Assembly: GCA_963932145.1 (NCBI GenBank)
Contig: OZ010600.1
Span: 49,500,877 to 49,564,876 of the forward strand
Direction of reading: 5' to 3'
Origin: Acanthosepion lycidas
Lineage: Eukaryota; Mollusca; Cephalopoda; Sepiida; Sepiidae
Length of the DNA: 64,000 nt
A program made the position numbers and the translations under genes. The notes beneath the pieces were generated by a model. The model saw only the letters and a list, made by a program, of their open reading frames with translations, searched no databases and was not told the DNA's origin. How positions within the stretch are numbered: the stretch's first letter is position 1; the number at the start of each line of letters is the position of its first letter. Below, piece after piece: positions 21,725-31,681 of this stretch.

Positions 21725-22230
21725 TTATGCTCTCTAGTAGTTACTAGACACAGGCGATCACACCTTCCTATAGCAGATTTTTCTCCTTTCGCTAACAATG
21801 ACCCCCACCCCACGTCCGTTCAACCATTCATTCATACAACCACGTCAAGTATTATGAATGGATGCCTTCTCCTATCGCTTCTCCTCAACATTTCCCGTAA
21901 GGGGTAAGTTTTCCAAGCCTGCCTATTGTGAGTATAAATGTTCTTTCTGTGGCTATTAAAACTTTTTTTCTTTGCTTACTCACTCCGTCTATGGAATTCT
22001 CAGTATCCTTCTGTAGAACCACATTTCTGTTGCCTCCAATTTTGTCTTCATCTGTGGGGAGATTATCCAGCCATTCACTGTCATATAAGCGGATGGATAT
22101 CGCATAACAATTCAACGCTCTTTTCTTCGTTCGTAACGAATTTTGTTTGTTTTCTACTACTATGTTTAGCTTTTGAAATACATCTTTCACTAATCCAATG
22201 CGCGTTCAAATTTCGGTGTCGCATCTACAA
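21725..22230 (-). pseudogene. RTE-type LINE, C-terminal remnant
   Basis: Minus-strand frame 22190-21885 reads KDVFQKLNIVVENKQNSLRT, KKRALNCYAISIRLY, matching the RTE block FQKLSRVLRxRKxxxxTKKRVLNCYVISVLLYGSECW. The tail continues to about 21725 in other frames. Confidence 0.65.
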
Positions 22231-22361
22231 GCATGAAATGGTATTCTCAAAGAAAGAAAGAAAGAAAAAAAGAAAGAAGGAAAATATAACAGAAAATGGT
22301 GACGTTTTATACTTCTCTATTTCAGTAGACGTATAAAATATTCTGTGAAACAAGAAAAGTA

Positions 22362-22464
22362 TTAGGTTGGTGCAAAAATAATGACGTAATAATGTCGTTT
22401 TTTGACGTTAAAAAAATACGTCAAAAAACGACATTATTACGTCATTATTTTTGCACCAACCTAA
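22362..22464. mobile_element. palindromic MITE, long subfamily (103 bp)
   Basis: TTAGGTTGGTGCAAAAATAA end with exact complement at the right. TA lies at 22360-22361 and 22465-22466. The loop is GTTAAAAAAATAC, the opposite orientation from the copy at 14390. Confidence 0.92.
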
Positions 22465-22524
22465 TACTTAGTAGTTTGAGTGATGATCTTATCGTTCAAA
22501 TTTCTACCATTCCAAAAGATTGGT

Positions 22525-22780
22525 TTGGTTGATTTTGTTTAGTGGCATGTCAACACATCTATGGGTCATTTAATGCCGAAATCTAAATATTTTGAACACA
22601 ATTGCATGCCTTCAACTACAGATAAAATGTATCGCTGGTCATTTTACTATAAATATGTATTAGGTTGGTGCAAAAATAATTTCGTTTTCTCACATAGTAA
22701 CATATGTTAGAAAACGAAATTATTTTTGTACCAACCTAATATATTTATACTTTCATAGTGTGGTTTTTTGTTTTTTGTTT
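22525..22780 (+). repeat. dispersed repeat family X, copy split by a MITE
   Basis: Collinear with 5250-5475. The repeat is interrupted after CATTTTACTATAAATATGTA by an 80-bp MITE and resumes at TTTATACTTTCATAGTG. Confidence 0.65.
22660..22739. mobile_element. palindromic MITE, short subfamily (80 bp)
   Basis: Same outer end, but the inner part reads AATTTCGTTTTCTCACATAG with its complement on the other arm. TA lies at 22658-22659 and 22740-22741. Confidence 0.92.
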
Positions 22781-23055
22781 TTGTTGTTTAACGGAATTCT
22801 CTATTTGTACATAGCGGCCCTTTGAGCAACAGCAATTAGGAGTTCACTCCAAAAATCAAGGAGCCTGAATTGATTTAGATTTACGGCGTATGCCCGAAAA
22901 TTACATTTTAATATCTCAAGGACTAGTTGGATTTCTGTTATAGTGTAGAACCATAGAAAGATAACACGGACCCGGATATAAGGGTTAAAAAGTAGATTCT
23001 CAGAAACGTAGTACAAAGGTAAATGTGGACTGAAGAGTACTTTCTCTCACTGGTG
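22781..23055. other. no gene; pogo-type MITE scrap
   Basis: ACCCGGATATAAGGGTTA near 22971 resembles an internal sub-repeat of the pogo-type MITEs. Nothing else was recognised. Confidence 0.4.
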
Positions 23056-23092
23056 TCCTCACTCACTCACTCACTCACTCACTCACTCACTC
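23056..23092. repeat. (CTCA)n microsatellite
   Basis: About nine tetranucleotide units. Confidence 0.85.
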
Positions 23093-23391
23093 TATGACTA
23101 CTACTCGGTGACTCTCACTTGGTGACTCCCTTTACTCAGAGTTGGTAGCCATATTATATAGGTGTGGAAGAGTCCATTTGTAGGTAGGTCCCCACAATAA
23201 TTTCCTTGATGGCAGGCAATCAGAGAAGATGCACGTCTACATTGTCCCATAGAGATTTTCAGTCAGCATTGAAACATGTTTTTTAATGCCGTAGATCATA
23301 GTTTCCACAGATTCTCTTTTTTTTATTATCTGTGAATTGCCATGCATTCTTTTCCCTAAAGTGCCTTCCTGTTACCTTCAACGTGGTTTTA

Positions 23392-23605
23392 AATTCAGAG
23401 TTTTACTTCTCCTACACTAGTTACCACCTAAGGCTAGAGATCCCAGTCTACCCTACTATTTAATCCATATCTGGGGAAAATATGTGGATTGATGCCTTTT
23501 CCAAGGGCATTCGTGCGAAAGTGAATGCAACAGAGTAGTCCGAAATTTGAACTAAGCTCGCTGATTCCACCTTTCGCGCCAATAACCTTTTACGCTAAGT
23601 ACACA
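23392..23605 (-). mobile_element. tRNA-derived SINE of the 51480 type
   Basis: Matches the 51480 copy in order: ACTTCTCCTACACTAGTTACC, TTTTCCAAGGGCATTCGTG, GAAAGTGAATGCAAC, and a B-box complement near 23552. Confidence 0.6.
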
Positions 23606-23894
23606 TCCTCATTGAAACACTATTGAGTGAATTCATGTGAGTGTATCATTCACAACAAATATGTACTAAGGTTTACTTGAAATTCGGATATTCATTCCCG
23701 AAAACTATTTAAATAATTAATTCGCTCCGCGCCACTGAGCTGACGACATGATGACAAAATTTCGAGGCTAAATTGTTTATTTATTTATTCAAAATACTAC
23801 ATTTATTAAAAATTTTAATCAGTTTAAATACTGAAATCATAAAAACGATTTCCAATGGCTGCACATTTCGGTTTTTACAGCATATGGTCTGTTG

Positions 23895-24440
23895 CTCCTC
23901 CCATATATTTAGAGATTCTTTATAAAATCCAAAGAGTCCTGATCTGGCATCTCGACTTCAGTCACTTTCCCACCGCCACAATATGACTTCCCTATGCCTT
24001 TTTTTTTTATAAATACTATAATAGTAATCGTTCCGATTATCATTCTGCTATTGTACCCAGACTATGAATTTAACCGCAATACTAGATTGACAACAAAGTT
24101 TTCTTAATTTACAGTTAAAATCGCTAGATGCAACCGTAAGTTCTATGCTAACAGTTTCTTCTTTCGCACTTCTAGATTATGGAATGCTCTTACGGCTTTT
24201 TGCTTTTCCGCCAACTTTGATAATCAAAAATTCAAATGTAGTGCCGTCATTATCTTCTGTTTTCTTAATTCTTGTTCTTTTCTTGTTCCCTCTTCTTAAT
24301 AGGGCCTTTTCTCATATTTTCTAACATTAACTGGGTACCCGGACGCATTATCTACTGTCTTCTTGATTCTTTTTCTTTTATTGTTCTCACTTATGAATAA
24401 TGTTTCTCTTTTTTTCCCCTGTCAGACAGAAATAGAAAAT
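23895..24440 (+). pseudogene. CR1/Jockey-like LINE remnant
   Basis: Frames broken by indels still give LASRLQSLSHRH, FYANSFFFRTSRLWNALTAF and a C-terminal NFDNQKFKC. The 3' untranslated part (TTCTTCTTAATAGGGCC...) seems duplicated at 24240-24410. Confidence 0.6.
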
Positions 24441-24469
24441 AGTCCCCGCAAAATAAATATCCACTGCTG

Positions 24470-24545
24470 TTTCGTTCAAATTTTGTCTATGCATGAAATT
24501 CTCAGTATCCTTCTGTAGAACCACATTTCCGTTTTTTGTCTTTAT
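24470..24545 (-). mobile_element. RTE LINE scrap
   Basis: AATTCTCAGTATCCTTCTGT followed by AGAACCACATTTC is the complement of the RTE block encoding EMWFYRRMLRI. The same sequence lies at 21995-22030. Confidence 0.55.
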
Positions 24546-24725
24546 CTGTAGAGGTTCTTGGTAAAATTGAAAGAAGAATCCGCAATTTTATTGGTCCTAA
24601 CCTGGCATCTCGGCTTCAGTCACTTTCCCACCGCCGTAATGTAACTTCCCTGTGGTTTTTCTATAAGTAATTTTATGGTAATCGTTCTGACGAACCTTTC
24701 TGCTATGGTACCTAGATTGATGATG
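24545..24725 (+). pseudogene. CR1/Jockey-like LINE remnant
   Basis: Encodes VLGKIERRIRNFIGPNLASR followed by LQSLSHRRNVTSLW, then decays. It is parallel to the copy at 23895, with an RTE scrap between. Confidence 0.6.
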
Positions 24726-26099
24726 GAATTAAAAATATTTCTACAAAATTTAAAAAAAAATAATTCTATTTATTTTTGAATAATTTCTGATGTAATTATC
24801 TGATATTTTTGAGGTTTAAAAAATTATTTTTTGTCCCCAAATGTTTAGCCCAGAGTAGGTGTGGCCCAGACAGCGGAAATGAACTATATTAATAAATTAT
24901 GTGTGCATGTCTGCGTGTGCATTAAATGACACATGCACGACACAGACATGCACATTGCATACTCACATGCAAAGTCACACGCAGACTGTACGTGACAGAT
25001 AGAGACTAAGCTATGTTTTTATAATATAGATTTCATCATAATCCAAATAAAGAATAAAGCTAAACCAGACAATCTATCTTCGCCTATTGTAAGCGGAAGG
25101 TACAGATTTATAAATATTTATTTTTTGAGGAGGAGGAGAAGTTGGGGGATGATTCAATGAATGGAGCCTAAATAAAACTTTTGTACTGAAGCTTTAAACT
25201 TCGCTGGGGATCCATTGAAAACGATCCAAATTCAAGAAGGCCTTCAATAAGTATATCCCCCCGAAAATGGTGAAAATCGTGCGTGTTGCAATCAAAGGAA
25301 TTTAGCAAATGAACGTGCAAGTATTTAAAGAGAATCTGCGGATTCCGCGGACAAATATCTCGACTATTTTAAATAACTCGGCAACCTTTTCTTCGCTTCT
25401 CATATAGGGCCTTTTGGGAAATATTGTACTGCACAATTTTTTGCTGCTTTCAAATTTTAGCAAAATCGTAATTGCGACAAAAAATAATTGAATGGAACGA
25501 AACAACGGATATTTTGCAGACGACTATTCTGCAGAATAAATTTTGCTTCTTTTAATAAAAAAAATTCACAAAGAGGAATATTAAATTAAGTGAAAAATAC
25601 TAAATTTAATTTAAACGAAAATTGTTCCTTAAATTTTTAAATGACAACATGAAGATTACTAAATTATCATTTTTGGTTAATTTGCAATGTAACACCATCA
25701 CTCAGTTCACATTAAAATTTCCAAAATACTTACATTTATGTGTAATTGTACATGCTCCATTCGAATCTGGCTTGATAAATTTGATAAAATCTACGGTTTT
25801 GGAGTTATCGACAGTGAAAGTTTGGATTCATTCGCGTCGCGGGCGTTGTTTGTATACATTTGCTGCAGAATAGCTATCAGTATATGTATCATTGCGCAAA
25901 CTGAGCGTGTCTCCGTAAATAGTTCTTGTGCGCAGTAATTGCCACAAATTTAGACAAGAAAGGTCAGTTTCGATCTTAGCTTTTCGTAGTCTTCCGCGTT
26001 TAGCTTTCCGCAGAGAATGTATGCAAACAACGTGAGTTGAAATGTTAGAAACAGGAACATTGATAAGGAGCGAGAACAGAGGACGAGTAATCAGGAGGA
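24726..26099. other. no gene recognised
   Basis: Mostly AT-rich. Overlapping ORFs of 66-83 codons at 25622-25938 show no domain. CA-rich scraps lie near 24910-24990. Confidence 0.4.
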
Positions 26100-26385
26100 C
26101 AACGGATAGATATTAACACTGAATTTAAATTTTTTGAAGATTAAAGTTGGCTGGAAAGCATAAAACCAGAAAAGAGTTCCACAAGCTAGTAGAGCGAGAA
26201 AAGAATCTGTTTGCATGAAACTTATCTATTAGGTTGGTGCAAAAATAATGACGTAATAATGTCGTTTTTTGACGTTAAAAAATACGTCAAAAAACGACAT
26301 TATTACATCATTATTTTTGCACCAACCTAATATTTAGCCAGTTCAAATGTAAATTGATGAGGCCTCGTCACCAGTCTACTCATCT
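26100..26385 (-). mobile_element. CR1/Jockey-like LINE remnant split by a MITE
   Basis: Complement of the LINE 3' coding region: AAAGAGTTCCACAAGCTAG corresponds to the WNSL block and GCCAGTTCAAATGTAAATTG to the block before it. The order is restored if 26229-26330 is removed. Confidence 0.6.
26229..26330. mobile_element. palindromic MITE, long subfamily (102 bp)
   Basis: Bounded by TA at 26227-26228 and 26331-26332. One arm mismatch (TTACATCA against TGACGTAA). Confidence 0.92.
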
Positions 26386-27174
26386 TCTTTTATGTGCGAT
26401 GTCCGTTCAGGACATAAGCGATAATGGACCGCCACATCCTCCTGTCCCCTGTAGCGCTTAATAAGTTTTGTCTTTTTGTTATTTTTCCCAGATCCTGTTC
26501 CGCTATCCAGTTGCTCAAGCCCATTAAGTATGTCACGAGTTGCTTTCCCCTGTCTCTCTTTCTCTCTATCCGTCCGGTGAGTATCAGATTTTCCAAGCCC
26601 TCCTTTCTCATTACGTATTCCAGAAATTTCAGTTTCCTCTTCCTGATATTAAATATAAGTTTCCTCTTTGTTTTCATTCTCTCCCAAAACTCGTCGTTGC
26701 TCACATGTTCGACCTTAGCATCCTTCTGTAGAACCATACTTCTGTTGCTTCGAGTCTCTTCTTCATCTTTGAGGAGATTGTCCAGCATTCGCTGCCGTAA
26801 AGGATGACAGATATCACGTAGCAGTTAAGTACTCTTTTCTTTGTTACCATTTTCCTCTCTCTTAATACTCTGCTTAGCTTTTGGAATGTGTCATTGTCCA
26901 TCACAATATGTCTTCTGATCTCAGTGTCGCACTTTTTGTCCTCCGTCAGAACACTTCCCAGATATTTAAATTTCTGTACCTGCTTGAATTTTAGTATCCT
27001 CGACCTGTAAATTGCATTTTTGTCTCCTCTTTTTTGCTGATGAGCATGCATTCTGGCTTCTTGTAGTTTATGCTTCGAGTCCCTTCTTCTCGCTTTGCTT
27101 ATCGCGCTTAAATTCGAAGAATCTAGACACCACAGTGAAGCGTTCATCCGAACACTTAGCATAGAATTATTCAT
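26386..27174 (-). pseudogene. RTE-type LINE, C-terminal region
   Basis: Two overlapping frames (27174-26701 and 26788-26390) cover the RTE C terminus: FKYLGSVLTEDKKCDTEIRR, FQKLSRVLRERKMVTKKRVL, NCYVISVILYGSECWTISSK, EATEVWFYRRMLR, RKRKLKFLEYVMRKEGLENL and MWRSIIAYVLNGH. A single frameshift near 26750 separates them. The reverse transcriptase core is absent; a CR1-like scrap follows upstream. It is the best preserved RTE end in the window. Confidence 0.8.
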
Positions 27175-27300
27175 AGAAAAGGCACAATGAAGCTACATTA
27201 TGGCTGTGGGTAAGTGTCTGAAGACGAGACGTTAGATAGGGTCCAGTAATATTGTCTATTCTTCTTTGGATTTTATCAAGGAGATCTAGAATTACGTGTT
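27175..27300 (-). mobile_element. CR1/Jockey-like LINE scrap
   Basis: Complement of the LDKIQRRI...GPxLxSRLQ block: AGACGAGACGTTAGATAGGG, then TTTGGATTTTATCAAGGAG. Confidence 0.55.
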
Positions 27301-27954
27301 AAATAAGCTGAAGTTATTCCTAGTGTAAATACAAATTGTTCGTTGAATTTCTGAAACCGATTACGAGCAACCACAACACGAAACCGAACTTAAAATGCGT
27401 TACTCTCAGCGGAACTAGGAGTTATTGAAATAGGCTTCCAGATCTGACCCTTAGTTGCCTCATGAGCAAACCTGTAATATAGAACACCATGAATGTTTCT
27501 ATAACATTTCCGTCAAGCCATACTGTAGACTTCTGCAAAGGGGTAATATTTAAGGAAAGATTTGGGTCTCTTTTCTTAAAAGACAGTGATGGTAAACAAA
27601 TAGCCGTGTATAAATATAGAACCTCCTGTGTTATGCGAAAAGCTAAAAATAATATCATCTGTGTCGTCGGTAAATAAGCTAACATTTGTTTTCTGTTCCT
27701 TTCTAATTTTCTGTAAAAGGAAACCCTATTTGTTCTTTACAGATTGTAAACCTTAGGAATATTGTAAAAAAGATCAACCGAAAAGTTTTGGTAACAACAA
27801 GAGCAAAAATAACTTCAAAGAATGAACAAGAAAAGACAAAAACGAGGAGTAAAAGAACAAGTTTTGCTACCATCAGCAACAGAGATCGCTCGTGGTTTGA
27901 AGACAGAGAAAAGAGAGTGAGAGGCGGGTAGAATTTTTTACTGTCTCGTTCTGT
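27301..27954. other. no gene recognised
   Basis: Overlapping ORFs of 62-87 codons on both strands near 27422-27685 show no domain. Confidence 0.4.
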
Positions 27955-28749
27955 TTAAAATGTCTGCTTATTTCTTTAAGTATCTGTTTTATTGTTTTCA
28001 GTTTCTATTTTTTCCAGTTTCTATCGTTTTTTATTGTGACGTACGGTGACCGATAATGATTAAGTATAACTCAAGACTTCAATGTTAAATAAAACGGTAT
28101 TTAATTACAACCGTAAATAAATACTTAACAAGAACAAAGAAGTAAAAGTCAACCAAAGATAATTAACCATTTCAGTGAATAGGTAGTAGCGCGGTTCGGC
28201 TTAACGTCCGGTAAATCCTAAAACGAAACCCAAATCCTCGGCCCACAATAATTCACACTAATTCGACTGGATAGTTCAACTCAATAGTCACTCAATAATC
28301 ACTCAATAATCACCTCAGTCAGTAGCCTGACACCGCTATTTATACAATTGGCCGAAAACATATTTTCATATGTTACGTTCGAACCTCGATGACGGTAGTT
28401 ACTCATTTTCTTCCTATATGACACCTTTGTTATCATCACCTGTATGACACCTTTTTTATCATCACCTGTATATTTTTTTGTTTTTAGTATGTACTTTTTT
28501 TTCATTAAGTTTCCGTTTTTCTTAACAATATTTGTCTATTTCTGTTTAATTTTTTTGTTTTCAATTTTGTTTTTTGTTTTCTTTATTAAACCTCTTTCTT
28601 AGATAACTGTTTTTTTTTTTCTTTACTAAACTTTTTTTTTTCTTTTCAGTACCTCACCTTTTCTTTATCAGGCTTCTGTCTTTTTTCTTTTTCTTTTTTT
28701 GGTATCTTTATTTTTCTTTATTAAATCTTTCTTTTTCAATATATGTGGC

Positions 28750-28780
<31 letters not shown>

Positions 28781-29084
28781 GCTTTTTTGGTTTTGTTTTG
28801 TTTTTTGTCGGGAGTGATTTATTTATATCTGTCTTTCTTTTAAGTTTTTGCTTCAATATCTTTTTTTCTTTATTAAACTCTTTGTCTTCTTTTTAACTAC
28901 CTCCCTTTTTCTTTAACAGGTTTCAGTTTTGTTTTGTTTTGTTTTTTAGTATCAGTCTAATTTTTTCTTCATTAAATCGTTTTCTTTATTTTATCTTTTT
29001 ATTGTTTTAATTTTTTTTTTTTTTATCATTTCTCCCAAGAAAGTCACTAAGCTGCAATGGGTTGCTGAGTGTTAGAGATATGAT

Positions 29085-29222
29085 GATTTTCTAAGCGTAG
29101 CTTAAATGTAGCGCTAGGCTGAAATTATGGGGTAACCAGTGAGGATCGAACTCACTATTCAATCGTAATTCTTCTAGCGAGACAAGCTTGCTAACCGTTA
29201 CACCACGCCCTGGTGCGCTATG
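29085..29222 (-). mobile_element. tRNA-derived SINE
   Basis: Read from 29222: GGGCGTGGTGTAACGGTTAG (A box), then AGTTCGATCCTC (B box) at about 29154-29143, then CACTGGTTACCCC. Head spacing is normal. Confidence 0.65.
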
Positions 29223-29224
29223 GT

Positions 29225-29362
29225 GATTTTCTAAGCGTAGCTTACGTGTGGCACGAGGTCGAAAGTATGGGGCACCCAGTGGGGTTCTAACTCACTATTC
29301 AGTCGTAATTCTTTTTAGTAAGACAATCTTTCTCAACATTACTTCACGTCCCGGAGTGTTAG
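29225..29362 (-). mobile_element. tRNA-derived SINE, second tandem copy
   Basis: Parallel to the preceding copy, with a damaged B box (AGTTAGAACCCC) and body CACTGGGTGCCCCATACTTT followed by CGTGCCAC. The repeated sequence TGATTTTCTAAGCGTAGCTT begins each unit on the plus strand (29083 and 29223). Confidence 0.6.
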
Positions 29363-29434
29363 AAAATATGAGAAAAAATCTATTAAGAATAGAGAACAAT
29401 AAAAGAACAACAATTAAGAAAACAGATCACGACG

Positions 29435-29570
29435 GATATTGCATTTCAATTTTCGAAGATCAAAGTTGATTGGGAAGCAGGATTCTGGAAGAGTTCCACA
29501 ATCGAGAAGTGCGATAGATGAAACTGTTAGCATAGAACTTACGGTTGCATCTATACATTTCATCTAGTTT
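29435..29570 (-). mobile_element. CR1/Jockey-like LINE scrap
   Basis: Contains the complement of the 3' coding region (GGAAGAGTTCCACAATCGAG; AGCATAGAACTTACGGTTG), as at 9070-9125. Confidence 0.55.
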
Positions 29571-29607
29571 CAATATTTGTCTTTTCTTTAAGTTTGTTTC
29601 TTCAATA

Positions 29608-29794
29608 CAGTGTAACCCGGATATAAGAGAGTTATCGGGACCGGATAAAAAGTATCTTATATCCGGGGTTTCTCTTATATCCGGGTTTGGTCTATTTTGT
29701 TTAGGTAACTATGGTTCTAATTTGGGACCAGAGATAATCTCTCTTATATCCGGGTTTCTCTTATATCTGGGTCTCTTATATCCGGGTTACACTA
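29608..29794. mobile_element. pogo-type MITE copy B (187 bp)
   Basis: CAGTGTAACCCGGATATAAG after TA at 29606-29607. The right end GGGTTACACTA is followed by TA. The interior, GGTCTATTTTGTTTAGGTAA and CTAATTTGGGACCAGAG, is shared with copies A and C. Confidence 0.85.
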
Positions 29795-29864
29795 TACCTG
29801 TTTTTGTTTTTTTTATTAAGCTTTCGTTTTCTTTTCAATATCTCTCCTTTTCTTGATAACGTTT

Positions 29865-30480
29865 CAGGGCGACTCCGTGCCTTGAGAGCCTCTTGGGACT
29901 AAAACTCAACCCAGACCTCAAGTGGAACTCGTATATGCGATCCATCACTAAAGATGCCGATAAAGTGGTCGTTTCCCTGTACGGCTCCAGTATGTACCCG
30001 AATCCTCCTGCTATCCTCTAACTTTACAAGAGGCCGATATGATATTGAAGTACTGTTTCCATATATGGTTAGAAGCTGTTTAGTCTTCACTTTCCAGTCT
30101 CGATAGTGTCCCAAAGCGTCTCTGCATCCTCGTGGGCGACAAATTATTTCCCGCCTTACAACCCCTACCCACCGAGACGAAATGTCGAAACTTTCTTACT
30201 GTTCTATCGCTAGTGCTCAGACGAACTACATTCCTTAGTTCCAATAATTCTAACCTTCATGACTAAGACACCCCATGCTATGCACATTGCAGCGAAGTAC
30301 TCTCATTCCCTTCGTATTCCATTAGTGAGATGTTAGCAGTTTTCCCATGAATCGCTGCTTTTTAGAAAAGATTCCCAAGAGGATGCTTCTCCGATCAATA
30401 CAATCTTGGACGGTTTAAGTCTACGGTTAACTGTTTTATTACCCAAATATCTGCATAACCTGAGCCTTTTACACTGTAAC
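29865..30480 (+). pseudogene. second CR1/Jockey-like LINE subfamily remnant
   Basis: Translation gives LLGLKLNPDLKWNSYMRSIT, KDADKVVVSLYGSSMYP, later SLDSVPKRLCILVGDKLFPA and FPRGCFSDQYNLGRFKSTVN in shifting frames. The order equals LLGLTLTADLRWNKYIESIT...LDRLQRRI...FSCFPVSYN in the copy at 61837, but the sequence is a different subfamily. Confidence 0.65.
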
Positions 30481-30597
30481 CCTCTACATTGAATGGCTAT
30501 CGGGCCGTGTACAGGGTGAACATCAATTTTAATAAAGAGAGTCTCTTTTTTTCTGTACTTGCCTTTTTCTTTATAAGGTTTCTTTTTTTAAATACCG

Positions 30598-30826
30598 TTG
30601 TCCCCCTTTCATTCTCGCGATGCCTCTTAATCGTGTTTTCAAATTGATTTCATGCAAAAACAATTGTGTTCTTCCAATTATTGTCGCTGTCAGAACCACC
30701 GCAAGGTAATTTTATATAGTCCTGTGAAGTTTTGTTGAAATCGATTGAAAAATGTAGGAAATCCGATCCAATATATAAACGTACGGACACGCACACACAC
30801 AACCTGGGTTTTATAATAAGTATGAT
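30598..30826 (-). mobile_element. Helitron-like element, 5' module only, reversed
   Basis: Complement of 1090-1340: CGCGATGCCTCTTAATCGTG, GTCAGAACCACCGCAAGG, TAGGAAATCCGATCCAATAT, a short CA tract, then GGGTTTTATAATAAG. Only the first of the two modules is present. Confidence 0.7.
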
Positions 30827-31030
30827 TTGTTTTTACTTAGTTAAGTTTCTTGTTTTAACAATAGGTGTCTTTCTCTGTTTTCAATTACAATTTTTTTTAT
30901 TATAGTATCTGACTAATTTAAGTTTCTGTTTTTTCTTTACACTGTCTTTCTCTGTTTGTTTTTTTTTTGTTTTCACTATCTTATTTTATTTTACATACCA
31001 TTTTTTTTATTTTAATTTTCTTCTTTTATG

Positions 31031-31679
31031 TTTTTTAAATTGTCATATATTCAAATTCATACCAGCTTACGACGTGTTTGCAACGTTTACTAAACAGAAA
31101 ATAAAATTCAAACTACCAAAAATCAGGTATAGCTAAATTATTATATTTATACACTTCCTGGTTTTGTGAGACTAAATCTTATACAGTTGATTTACTATTT
31201 TACAAAATGGACTGGAAAGAGATGTAAACAATTTTATATGCTTTTCAAGAAATTCCAGTCAGTCAGATGTATAAAAAAAAACATTTTTGCACATATGTTT
31301 TAATGCCTAAACAGAAGATGAAACGTAAAACTAATGAAGCCCATAAAATAAAGAGAAATAATAAAAAAGCTGCTGCAGACTTAAGAGATCTGAAGTGTAT
31401 TTTTTTTTATTTACGTGTCGCAAAATGGCGACTGTTGATACAGACAGAAAGTTTTTACAAAAGAATGAGTACCGGTTTTTGTAAAAGCAGATACAGGTAG
31501 AAATCCCAACAGCTGTCATCCTATTCAAGAGAACACTGTATTTTAATCATTATACGTGGCATAGAAAGGAAGCTTCACCCAGCAAACCGCCGAAATAGAT
31601 ATGGGCTAATGTTATAAATATTTAGTCAAATTAACAATTTTTCATAGCATAGCGTAATTTCTGTAAGTAAATATCAGAA
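31031..31679. other. no gene recognised
   Basis: Short ORFs on both strands near 31267-31528 without domain signal. Confidence 0.4.
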
Positions 31680-31681
31680 TA

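Larger units (their letters stand above)
27955..31030 (+). repeat. degenerate T-rich tandem array, broken by insertions
   Basis: A loose unit of about 40-70 bp around CTTTATTAAGTTTCTGTTTT and TTTTCAATATCTGTC recurs at about 27975, 28505, 28580, 28620, 28663, 28717, 28868, 28970, 29590, 29812, 30571, 30837 and 30908. Removing two SINEs, two LINE pieces, a pogo-type MITE and a Helitron-like fragment would make it roughly continuous. Poly(T) ORFs here are artefacts. Confidence 0.5.

Noticed and set aside
23041-23600. CRISPR-like array in the (CTCA)n and neighbouring repeats
   Set aside because: Simple tetranucleotide repeats without spacers, in eukaryotic DNA.
25738-25938. 66-codon ORF with cold-shock-like phrase YGFGVID
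   Set aside because: The phrase is too short; no other RNA-binding motif is present and an overlapping frame is equally open.
28036-28340. Solo LTR beginning TGTGACGTACGG
   Set aside because: The phrase and the ACTCAATAATC repeats recall retroelement LTRs, but I could not find a matching right end or a target duplication.
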